From an uncultured Clostridium sp. (GTDB lineage Bacteria > Bacillota > Clostridia > Christensenellales > CAG-138), in the NCBI GenBank assembly GCA_900542285.1, contig UQNF01000008.1:1-50436 (forward strand): a DNA stretch of 50,436 bases, read 5' to 3'. Positions 36,740 through 44,391 of this stretch are shown here, one piece after another; within the stretch, counting starts at the first letter, position 1, and every line of letters starts with the position of its first letter. Under the pieces are notes generated by a model that saw only the letters and a program-made list of their open reading frames with translations, was not told the DNA's origin and searched no databases. Made by a program: the position numbers and the translations under genes.

Positions 36740-37528
36740 CTATCCCTCAATTTCGTCGATTGCATCTATGACAGCTCCTCGGAATGCGTTTTTCTCCAAT
36801 GAAGCTATTCCGCGTATTGTCGTTCCACCGGGAGAGCAAACAGAATCCTTGAGACATCCGGGATGCATATTATTATCTAAATACAGCTTTCCCGTTCCAA
36901 CGAGCATCTTAGCAGCCAGCCTATATGCGCTTGCGCGGGTCAATCCATGCTTTACCCCTGCATCAGCCAATGCCTCAAGATAAACTGCGGTAAACGCAGG
37001 CGTGCATCCGCTGATCGTGCCGGCAATTGAAAATTGAGCGGCATCAACAAATTCTATCAGCGCAGCTTTCCCGAAAATAGCCGTAAATACAGCAAGTTCC
37101 GCATCGGTCAAAGAATGTCGGCTTTCGCAAACCAATATCCCTTCTCCAACCGAAATGGGGGTGTTTGGAATAGTGCTGATATGATGAGAGCCTTCACCAA
37201 TGACACTTTCCAGCCTATCGTAATCAAATCCGCTGATGATAGAAACAACTGTCTTTTCCTTAAGTGCGCTGCGATATGGAGCAAGCACATCCTCCGCTAT
37301 CGAAGGAATGATTGCAGGTACTATAATATCACTTTTTGCAATGACCTCATCGTTGCTTTCGCAAGCGTTGATGCCTAATGCGGAAGCATTTGATGACAGG
37401 GTATCATAATGCTTTGCACTTGCAAATACATTTTCCGGTTTTATGGCGTCCACAACCAACAAGCCCTTTGCTATTGCCTGCGCCATATTTCCGAATCCAA
37501 TGAATCCAATCGTTACTGACATTTCCAT
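36740..37528 (-). CDS. proC: Pyrroline-5-carboxylate reductase
   Basis: ProC reduces pyrroline-5-carboxylate to proline with NAD(P)H, the last step of proline synthesis. The 262-aa protein has the N-terminal Rossmann motif GFIGFGNMAQAI and the C-terminal signature DSVCSPGGTTI. AAAGGAG lies 7 nt before the ATG; a Met two codons later is an alternative. It is monocistronic with its own promoter. Confidence 0.95.
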   Translation of the reverse strand: MEMSVTIGFIGFGNMAQAIAKGLLVVDAIKPENVFASAKHYDTLSSNASALGINACESNDEVIAKSDIIVPAIIPSIAEDVLAPYRSALKEKTVVSIISGFDYDRLESVIGEGSHHISTIPNTPISVGEGILVCESRHSLTDAELAVFTAIFGKAALIEFVDAAQFSIAGTISGCTPAFTAVYLEALADAGVKHGLTRASAYRLAAKMLVGTGKLYLDNNMHPGCLKDSVCSPGGTTIRGIASLEKNAFRGAVIDAIDEIEG

Positions 37529-37556
37529 AATTATTCTCCTTTAGTTCTTTGCTTTG

Positions 37557-37585
37557 ATTATAGCATACCGGAACGAACGTGTCCA
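37557..37585 (-). promoter_or_regulatory. Promoter of proC
   Basis: TGGACA (37585-37580), a 17-nt spacer and TATAAT (37562-37557) on the minus strand, about 30 nt before the start. Confidence 0.75.
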
Positions 37586-37628
37586 CCGACCAAATGATAA
37601 ATCAAATTGGCACAGCATAGAATATCGT

Positions 37629-39020
37629 ATGGAAGAGTTTAAGACGTTTTTTTCTATCATCATTCTGGTAAGCGGTATCTTTCTGTCTGCAAAAACAGGG
37701 TGGTTTCAACTCACTCATCTTGGGAAATCAATAAAGCTGAGCCTTGGCATAGGCAAACGGAAGCCGACAAAAAAAGAAGCCGGCGGAATTACTTCTTTTC
37801 AGGCAATGGCAACAGCGCTCGGCGGTTCGATCGGTACCGCTAACATTGCCGGAGTTGCAGGCGCAATAATCATCGGCGGCCCCCGAGCGGTCTTTTGGAT
37901 GTGGGTAGCCGCACTTATCGGGATGGGCGTTAAGTACGCTGAAATCGTACTTGCATTAAGATATAGAAAGCGCACGGACGATGGCTACATCGGAGGGGCC
38001 ATGCTCTATATTGAAGATGGTTTAGGGAGGCGAAAAGGGGTAATCAGCAGGATCGCAAAACCGCTGGCTATCATGTTTGCAATATTCGGATGCCTGGCTT
38101 CGATGATCGGCACAACGCTTGTTCAATCCAATACTATCGCCTTAAGCATCGTCGATCTATGTGCAAGCGTAGATTCCGGCATGAATGAACATATTATTTG
38201 CTTAGTCTGCGGTGTCGTTATTGCCATTATGGTCGGAAGTGTCGTATTGGGAGGCGCAAAACGCATAAGCAAGGTATCCAGCTATATCGTACCATTCATG
38301 GCTGCCGCGTATCTGCTCATCGGTATTGCTGCACTGTATAAATTCCGTTCAAGACTCCTTGAGGCTTTTTTATGCATAATAACGGACGCATTCGGCGTAA
38401 AACAGGCTGCCGGAGGAGTAGTCGGCTATGCTATGCTTGCGACTATGCGAACGGGTATTGCCCGCGGCATCTACTCCAACGAGGCCGGGATTGGATCCGC
38501 TCCTATGGCTCATGCATGCGCTTCCACGAATGATCCGGTTAAGCAGGGCATGTTCGGCGTGTTTGAAGTATTCGCTGATACAATTGTTGTCTGCACAATG
38601 TCCGCGCTTGTGCTGTTATCCAGCGGTATCGCGATTCCATATGGCGAAGCCGGTATTTCCGGAACTGCGATAATGCTCGATGCCTTCTCCGCAGCATTCC
38701 CGCGAAGCATTATGAGCATGTTCTTAGCATCATCCATTACCTTGTTCGCCTATACTTCGATTATTGGATGGTCTATCTATGGAATCCAGTGTGCAAAATA
38801 CCTTTTTGGCAGAAAGAGCGAACGCGTTTTTTCGCTTATCTATACCCTATTGTGCATCGTAGGGGCGATCTCCGGCGTTGAGTTGGTGTGGACTCTCGGT
38901 GAAACATTCAATTTCCTGATGGCGGCACCAAATCTTGTGGCGCTGATGCTGCTGTCTAATGAAATAATGCTGGAAACAAAAGAATATTCAAGATTGGAAT
39001 TGAAAATGATAAAAAAATAG
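37629..39020 (+). CDS. Sodium:alanine/glycine symporter (AGCS family)
   Basis: This integral membrane transporter takes up alanine or glycine with Na+ (or H+). The 463-aa protein has about ten hydrophobic segments and family motifs GGSIGTANIAGVAGAI (about 62-77), WVAALIGMGVKYAEI and YSNEAGIGSAPMAHA. The chosen start (MEEFKTFF) is where homology to the family's first helix begins. No good ribosome site or promoter is visible there, so the start is the least certain part of this call. Confidence 0.9.
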   Translation: MEEFKTFFSIIILVSGIFLSAKTGWFQLTHLGKSIKLSLGIGKRKPTKKEAGGITSFQAMATALGGSIGTANIAGVAGAIIIGGPRAVFWMWVAALIGMGVKYAEIVLALRYRKRTDDGYIGGAMLYIEDGLGRRKGVISRIAKPLAIMFAIFGCLASMIGTTLVQSNTIALSIVDLCASVDSGMNEHIICLVCGVVIAIMVGSVVLGGAKRISKVSSYIVPFMAAAYLLIGIAALYKFRSRLLEAFLCIITDAFGVKQAAGGVVGYAMLATMRTGIARGIYSNEAGIGSAPMAHACASTNDPVKQGMFGVFEVFADTIVVCTMSALVLLSSGIAIPYGEAGISGTAIMLDAFSAAFPRSIMSMFLASSITLFAYTSIIGWSIYGIQCAKYLFGRKSERVFSLIYTLLCIVGAISGVELVWTLGETFNFLMAAPNLVALMLLSNEIMLETKEYSRLELKMIKK

Positions 39021-39028
39021 GTTATAAT
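39000..39028 (+). promoter_or_regulatory. Promoter of the hflX operon
   Basis: TTGAAA (39000-39005), a 17-nt spacer and TATAAT (39023-39028). It overlaps the last codons of the symporter gene and gives hflX a leader of about 130 nt. Confidence 0.8.
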
Positions 39029-39091
39029 GCATGATGAAGAGCATTATGCAGATCTATATTTGCATAATTAGGAAAAAGGAGATATGTAGCC

Positions 39092-39124
39092 ATGATCAAT
39101 TATAAGTCTTATTGCCGAAACTAA
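39092..39124 (+). CDS. Possible leader peptide (10 codons) upstream of hflX
   Basis: An ATG at 39092 preceded by AAAAGGAG (10 nt upstream) opens a frame of ten codons, MINYKSYCRN, ending in TAA at 39122-39124. This lies 44 nt before the hflX start. An 8-bp inverted repeat (ATTATGCA 39043-39050 / TGCATAAT 39061-39068) lies just upstream in the leader. The good ribosome site in an otherwise non-coding leader suggests a regulatory uORF. No terminator hairpin is visible between it and hflX. Confidence 0.35.
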   Translation: MINYKSYCRN

Positions 39125-39168
39125 CGGAGGATTTGTTTACTGACGCCCAAAACAAGAAAGGAAATAAC

Positions 39169-40986
39169 ATGGCTAACAAACTCAACGGAAATTTAAGCGG
39201 CATCAAGAATACGATGCTTGAACGAATTAGATCCATCTATGAGATTAAGATGGGTTTGGATGAATTTGCATCGGTGGAGCTTATTGCTGCTCTTAGTGAA
39301 TGCTCAAGTGAGATCAATCGGGAAATATCGGTCTACATCTCAAGGGATGGAAGCATCGTTGATGTTTCGATCGGCGATAACGCAAAGGTCAGTATGCCAA
39401 ACATGCGATTGGTTCGCAACGAGGACAGACTTTGCGGAGTCAGGTGCATTCATACTCACCCAAGCGGAGACGGTAGACTTTCGGGAGTGGACATCGGCAC
39501 TCTTCGCTCTTCAAAGCTTGATGCAATGGCGGCGCTTGGTGTTCTCGACGGTAAGCCGACGCAGATGTACTGCGCTTATCTTGGCGATGTTGATGATGAA
39601 AATGGCGGAAGGGAAGCTCTAATATATGGACCTTTGCGCCCTACTAAGCTGCCCCAACACGCTCTGATAGCAGAAATATACACCTCGGATGATAGATTTC
39701 GCAGTACGACTAAAGTTGTTGAAGAAGCCGCAGCCGAAAGAGCGATACTTGTCGGCATGGATAACGATGAAGGCTATGATACGCTGAGAGAGCTTGCAGA
39801 TCTTGCTGAGACTGCGGGAGCTCTTGTAGTTGATTCCGTTCGTGTTCGCAGGCGTCCGATAGACAATGCGACCTATATCGGCAGCGGAAAAGCGGAAGAG
39901 CTGAGTCTGCGCGGAAGCGAATTAGAGGCCGATTTGTTCATTTTTGATGATGAGCTTTCTGCTATCCAGCTTCGCTCACTCGAACAAATACTGGAAGCAA
40001 GGGTCATTGACAGAACAACGCTTATTCTAGACATATTCGCATCAAGAGCGACGAGCCGAGAAGGTAAACTGCAGGTGGAGCTTGCGCAAATGCGCTATAT
40101 GCTTCCCAGACTTTTGGGCCAGGGTACTTCACTATCGAGACTCGGCGGCGGTATCGGAACGAGGGGCCCCGGAGAAAAGAAGCTTGAGATCGACCGCAGG
40201 CGCATAAGGAGAAGAGTTTTTGAGCTCGAAAACGAGCTTTCGGAAATCGAGAAACAGCGCGGACTAAGAAGAGAGAACCGCAAAGCCAATCGCATTCCTC
40301 TGGTAGCATTGGTCGGATATACTAATGCAGGTAAATCCACTATGTTGAATGCATTGACCAACTCGGATGTTTACGCAGCAAATCAGCTCTTTGCGACTCT
40401 TGATCCGGTTGTCAGGCAGATAGCGCTTGATGGGGGTACGGAAGCACTTATTTCTGATACGGTTGGATTTATAAATAAGCTGCCGCACGATTTGGTTTCA
40501 GCCTTTAAATCCACGCTGGAGGAAGTATCAAATGCCGATCTAATCATTCATGTTGTCGATGTGTCGTGCGCATTCTATGATAAACAGATGAAGGTAGTTG
40601 ATGAAGTTCTAAGCTCCCTTCATGCAGGCGAAATACCGAGAATTACTGTTTATAACAAATCAGATTTGCTGTCGGGCGATGAGTCGACTTCTTTTTCGGA
40701 TAGACTCGAGCATTCGGGCGAAAGGACGACATCATCCATCCTTATGTCTGCCAAGCAAGGGAACGGCATTCATGATCTGTTGCTTCTGATTGAGCAAAAA
40801 CTGAACTCAGCACGCAGAGAAGTTGAACTCATCATCCCCTATTCAAAGTACGAAGCGATGAACTTAATTCGCGAAAAGGGCATGCTGTTGTCCGAAGAAC
40901 ACTTGGAGAACGGGACAAGGGTCAAAGCTTTTTTGGATGAGGCCGAAATTGGTCTGCTTGAAAAGATTCTTGGGATTAAGGTATAG
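39169..40986 (+). CDS. hflX: GTPase HflX with N-terminal RadC-like JAMM domain
   Basis: HflX is a translational GTPase-class factor that splits stalled 70S ribosomes. The 605-aa protein is much longer than the usual 400-430 aa. The extra N-terminal region of about 170 residues carries HTHPSGDGRLSGVDI at 95-109, which reproduces the JAMM metal-binding pattern HxHP-x6-S-x2-D of RadC. Glu52 is a candidate for the upstream JAMM Glu. The HflX core follows: the glycine-rich ARLGGGIGTRGPGEKKLE-type segment, G1 GYTNAGKST (about 383-391), G3 DTVGF (about 430) and G4 NKSD (about 496). The ATG at 39169 follows AAAGGA by 7 nt. Confidence 0.92.
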   Translation: MANKLNGNLSGIKNTMLERIRSIYEIKMGLDEFASVELIAALSECSSEINREISVYISRDGSIVDVSIGDNAKVSMPNMRLVRNEDRLCGVRCIHTHPSGDGRLSGVDIGTLRSSKLDAMAALGVLDGKPTQMYCAYLGDVDDENGGREALIYGPLRPTKLPQHALIAEIYTSDDRFRSTTKVVEEAAAERAILVGMDNDEGYDTLRELADLAETAGALVVDSVRVRRRPIDNATYIGSGKAEELSLRGSELEADLFIFDDELSAIQLRSLEQILEARVIDRTTLILDIFASRATSREGKLQVELAQMRYMLPRLLGQGTSLSRLGGGIGTRGPGEKKLEIDRRRIRRRVFELENELSEIEKQRGLRRENRKANRIPLVALVGYTNAGKSTMLNALTNSDVYAANQLFATLDPVVRQIALDGGTEALISDTVGFINKLPHDLVSAFKSTLEEVSNADLIIHVVDVSCAFYDKQMKVVDEVLSSLHAGEIPRITVYNKSDLLSGDESTSFSDRLEHSGERTTSSILMSAKQGNGIHDLLLLIEQKLNSARREVELIIPYSKYEAMNLIREKGMLLSEEHLENGTRVKAFLDEAEIGLLEKILGIKV

Positions 40987-40989
40987 TCT

Positions 40990-41661
40990 ATGAAAACGAA
41001 AATCATTGCTATTGAAGGTATTGACGGAAGCGGAAAGACTGTTCAGATCGAACTGCTTCAAAAAAAGCTTCTCGAGCGCGGTTATTCTGTATCCATACGG
41101 TCATACCCTGTTTATTCATCATTCTTTGGGTCTCAGGTAGGACTGCTTCTTTCCGGGAGCGGTGGGATTAAGGCCACCGATGTTGATCAGAAGAGCATGG
41201 CCATGTGGTTTGCGCTCGACAGATTTGATGATTTCAAAAGCTTTGTTGACGGCGATGCTGATTTTCTGCTCATAAATCGCTATGTGCTCAGTAATGCAGT
41301 CTATCAAAGCATTAGGGATGGCGATTGGGACAAGCCCGATATAGTTGATTGGGTTTTTGAACTGGAATACAATAAACTCGGACTCCCTCGCCCTGAGCTT
41401 AACCTGTTCTTTGATGTTGACACCGATTGTGCCGGCCATAACGTCGACAAGAAGGGATTCAGGGACTACATTGGCAGCGGCAGAGATGTGTATGAAAGCA
41501 GTCTGTCCATTCAGCAGCGTGCAAGGAATAAATACATCGAAATTGCATTGCGGTTTGATAATATTGAAATAATTAAGTGTACACAGGATGGAACTATGCT
41601 TGCACCGGAGCATATATCGGAATGTGTAGTATCTTCGCTAATTAAACATGGGATAATCTAA
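40990..41661 (+). CDS. Thymidylate kinase-family protein
   Basis: This is probably a dTMP kinase (dTMP to dTDP). The 223-aa protein has a P-loop EGIDGSGKT (9-17), the substrate-side segment SYPVYSS, and an NRY motif with Tyr/Gln-rich residues (RYVLSNAVYQ, about 97-106) in place of the usual DRY/DRF-x-x-S-x-x-AYQ. The lid region is GSGRDVYESS. It starts 3 nt after hflX, so it is in the same operon. It diverges enough from canonical Tmk that another deoxynucleotide-kinase role is possible. Confidence 0.82.
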   Translation: MKTKIIAIEGIDGSGKTVQIELLQKKLLERGYSVSIRSYPVYSSFFGSQVGLLLSGSGGIKATDVDQKSMAMWFALDRFDDFKSFVDGDADFLLINRYVLSNAVYQSIRDGDWDKPDIVDWVFELEYNKLGLPRPELNLFFDVDTDCAGHNVDKKGFRDYIGSGRDVYESSLSIQQRARNKYIEIALRFDNIEIIKCTQDGTMLAPEHISECVVSSLIKHGII

Positions 41662-41682
41662 AGAAATATGAATGGAGAAAGT

Positions 41683-42744
41683 ATGAGAAAAATAGGTATT
41701 TTGACCGGCGGTGGAGACTGCCCCGGACTGAACGCCGTTATTAGAGGCGTTGTTGAGAAGTGCGCTGAATTTGGAATAGAAGTATTCGGATTCAGTGATG
41801 GTTGGCGTGGTGCGCTGAATGCCAAGGGCCATTGGCTATCTTTGGCAGAAGTTGAGGGAATTCAGACCCTTGGAGGCACCATTATCGGAAGTTCGCGTAC
41901 AAATGTTATGGCCGACCCCAATGGTCCATCGACAATTAAAGATGTGCTGGAAGCTTTGGATCTCGAAGGACTTGTAGCCATCGGAGGAGATGATACTCTC
42001 GGCGTTGCAAATACGCTTCGCAAACTTGGCATTAATGTAATAGGCGTTCCCAAGACCATTGATAATGATCTAAGCTGTACCGATTATACATTCGGATTTG
42101 AAACAGCTGCAAACATTGCTATGGAGGCAATCGACCGCTTGCAGACCACAGCAAAGGCACACTCACGCTGCATCGTGGTTGAGTGCATGGGAAGGCATAC
42201 CGGATGGATAGCCTTACAAGCTGGGCTTGCTGCGAATGCGCACTTAGTCTTGATACCTGAGTTTCCAAAGACCTATGATGAAATCATTTCACTCGTTCGC
42301 AGACGCTACCTAAGGGGTGATCGGTATACGATAATCGTTGTTGCGGAGGGCTTTGAGCTGGTTGGCGGCGATGAGATAGACATTGGTACCGATGCTTTCG
42401 GCAATAAGCTCCTTATTCATAAAAACCTGGCGAAAAATCTGTCGGACATGATTGAAAGCAGTATGAAGAACGATCCTCTGCTCGGAAGCGATGCGCAGTA
42501 TTTTGAATGCAGACCTGTCGTTCTGGGGCATGTCCAGCGCGGAGGTTCTCCATGCGCATTTGACAGGGTGCTGGGCACAAGGCTCGGGATAAAAGCAGGC
42601 GAACTCGTTGCAAACAAGGATTACGGCAAGATGGTTGCCCAATCGGGCACAAAGATAGTCGCCGCAGATATGGAAACCGCAGTTACCGTTCGCAAGGAAG
42701 TCGATAAGGAGTTTTACGAAGCTGCCTCATTGTATTTCAAATAA
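41683..42744 (+). CDS. pfp: 6-phosphofructokinase, predicted pyrophosphate-dependent
   Basis: This enzyme phosphorylates fructose-6-phosphate to the 1,6-bisphosphate. The 353-aa protein has GGGDCPGLNAV at the N-terminus, GGDDT at 101-105 and PKTIDND at 123-129. In E. coli numbering residues 104 and 124 are Gly in ATP-dependent enzymes. Here they are Asp104 and Lys124, the established signature of PPi-dependent enzymes, which makes the reaction reversible. GGAGA lies 5 nt before the chosen ATG; the ATG 15 nt upstream is less likely. It is the third gene of the hflX operon. Confidence 0.9.
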   Translation: MRKIGILTGGGDCPGLNAVIRGVVEKCAEFGIEVFGFSDGWRGALNAKGHWLSLAEVEGIQTLGGTIIGSSRTNVMADPNGPSTIKDVLEALDLEGLVAIGGDDTLGVANTLRKLGINVIGVPKTIDNDLSCTDYTFGFETAANIAMEAIDRLQTTAKAHSRCIVVECMGRHTGWIALQAGLAANAHLVLIPEFPKTYDEIISLVRRRYLRGDRYTIIVVAEGFELVGGDEIDIGTDAFGNKLLIHKNLAKNLSDMIESSMKNDPLLGSDAQYFECRPVVLGHVQRGGSPCAFDRVLGTRLGIKAGELVANKDYGKMVAQSGTKIVAADMETAVTVRKEVDKEFYEAASLYFK

Positions 42745-42761
42745 GAATAATGCAAACAAGT

Positions 42762-42795
42762 CGCTCCGTCATTTGGCGGAGCGGCTAATATTATT
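42762..42795. terminator. Bidirectional terminator between pfp and the Spo0A-like gene
   Basis: CGCTCCG (42762-42768) pairs with CGGAGCG (42777-42783) around an 8-nt loop, followed by an AT-rich tail, between convergent genes. Confidence 0.6.
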
Positions 42796-43708
42796 AATCC
42801 CGCTGTTTATAAGTTAATACATGCGAATAATCACTATCCTTGATATGCTGAATGACCATGGAAATAAACTCAGCATTTGTGGGTTTCCCCTTTTCCGGAT
42901 CAATGGTATTCCCAAACAGAAAATGCTGCATGAACGCAGTGCCGTGGGTCCAAGCTTGCTCTATCGCATATCTAAGTGCTTTCTCCACAGACTGCGGAGT
43001 GGTATTATTAAACATTGCTGTCAGCCTGTATAGCTCGCTAATCTTATCTGAACACCCAAGCAGACCAAGCGATATCATCGTGCCGGCATAATGTGTTCCC
43101 ACATGCTTCTCATTCAATCCGATAGGCCGCAGCAGGTCTTCAACGATATAGCCGGAAAAGATTTTTCCATCAGAAGCGGCATCCATGAATGTGATAGAGT
43201 TTGTTCTATTAGGCATGGATCTCATGGCTTGCTTTGTATCAAGAAGCCGTTCAAGGTGCTCGCGATAGTCTTTATAGATCCTGTTGGCCGATTCGTTTAC
43301 GGGTGTGCTCGCATAAATAACGCCACTCAAAGATTCTTCAAAAGCGCATTTGTTTTCCAGCGTCTGATTCGTCCTTCTTGCCACAACATAAATGAGAGAA
43401 TTGCAGCAGGATTGACCTTTCTTAAGTGCTTTGGCGTATTCGACAGTATCCACTCCGCCAAAGTGATTCTCTATCAAGATTATGCTTGGAACATCCGCAA
43501 GCAATGTATGAAAGAAGTTTTTCGGCTCATGCACTGTCGGCAGGCACTTTGGAAATCTTTTTGATAACGCCTTGAACATCTCCTCGGTGAACTCCAGTCC
43601 GCCGCGGATACATATCGGTGTGCTGACTATCAAAGGCTTGGCGTAAGCAAGCATTACCTTAACATAATCAAATCCGTTCGGATCAAATAAATCGCCTTTG
43701 TTACTCAT
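42794..43708 (-). CDS. Atypical Spo0A-like transcription factor with degenerate receiver
   Basis: The C-terminal 105 residues (about 188-292) closely follow the Spo0A DNA-binding domain, including the recognition-helix region SVEKALRYAIEQAWTHG and the signature KPTNAEFISMV. The N-terminal part (about 15-155) has the length and strand pattern of a receiver, but its key residues are absent. The position after strand 3 reads IILIENHFGG (Glu80, not the phosphoacceptor Asp), the Thr/Ser site is VVA (109) and the Lys-Pro site is STP (134-136). It therefore should not be phosphorylated like Spo0A. It follows a membrane-anchored gene by 12 nt and trpS and an aminopeptidase further upstream. No histidine kinase is nearby. 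Confidence 0.85.
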   Translation of the reverse strand: MSNKGDLFDPNGFDYVKVMLAYAKPLIVSTPICIRGGLEFTEEMFKALSKRFPKCLPTVHEPKNFFHTLLADVPSIILIENHFGGVDTVEYAKALKKGQSCCNSLIYVVARRTNQTLENKCAFEESLSGVIYASTPVNESANRIYKDYREHLERLLDTKQAMRSMPNRTNSITFMDAASDGKIFSGYIVEDLLRPIGLNEKHVGTHYAGTMISLGLLGCSDKISELYRLTAMFNNTTPQSVEKALRYAIEQAWTHGTAFMQHFLFGNTIDPEKGKPTNAEFISMVIQHIKDSDYSHVLTYKQRD

Positions 43709-43720
43709 GTTCTATTCCAT

Positions 43721-44377
43721 CTATTTAGGATTAACTATCAGATGATAGCTGAGGTAAACATCCGATTCATCACAAATCAGTTGATAATGAACCCCGTACT
43801 CTGTCAGGCTCAGCTCTTTATTGTCGGAATAATGCGATTGAATCTTTTTAATCGTTGCTTCAAGCTTCGTGTTAGGAATCACTTCACAGTTTTTCATATA
43901 CCCGGTGCATACGGAAACAAAACATCTTATCAGCTCAAGATTTTCGTTATCGCGCTGAAGCGATTCCAGCTTCCATGCGTCCCAATCAACGATAGAGCTT
44001 GAATAATTAAGGTTTTCAAGTTCCAGCTCGGCATAGACCACACAATCATCGCTATCCACTGTCAATCTTACAATGCCTTCACAGTAATGATCATCTCCAT
44101 AAATGAAAGAATACTCATAGCAGGAGCTTTCGATGCTGTAATCAAAGCTATTGCGTTCAAGCGGAATAGAAGCATCAATAAGCGCATCGACGAATGTTGA
44201 TCTGAATAATCTGTGCTGCGGCGTTGGGCTGGGAGCTTGAGTCGGCGGAGCAGTCTGTACGGCTGCGCTTTCATTACCCTTCAAGCCATATTTGAGATAA
44301 ATAAGAACGCAAAGAAGAATCAAGACCGCATATACAACTATTTTGATTATAATCGTCCGATTCTTCTTCACATTCAC
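43721..44377 (-). CDS. Membrane-anchored extracytoplasmic protein, function unknown
   Basis: I do not recognise a family. The 218-aa protein has a short basic N-terminus, one membrane segment (about 9-29), a Pro/Ala/Thr linker (about 40-54) and a soluble acidic domain of about 160 residues predicted to lie outside the membrane. The frame starts at GTG 44377 with AAAGG only 3 nt upstream; the GTG at 44371 gives a better 9-nt spacing and may be the true start. It lies 12 nt upstream of the Spo0A-like gene and 14 nt downstream of the aminopeptidase, so it is probably in that operon. Confidence 0.75.
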   Translation of the reverse strand: MNVKKNRTIIIKIVVYAVLILLCVLIYLKYGLKGNESAAVQTAPPTQAPSPTPQHRLFRSTFVDALIDASIPLERNSFDYSIESSCYEYSFIYGDDHYCEGIVRLTVDSDDCVVYAELELENLNYSSSIVDWDAWKLESLQRDNENLELIRCFVSVCTGYMKNCEVIPNTKLEATIKKIQSHYSDNKELSLTEYGVHYQLICDESDVYLSYHLIVNPK

Positions 44378-44391
44378 TAACCTTTAACTAA

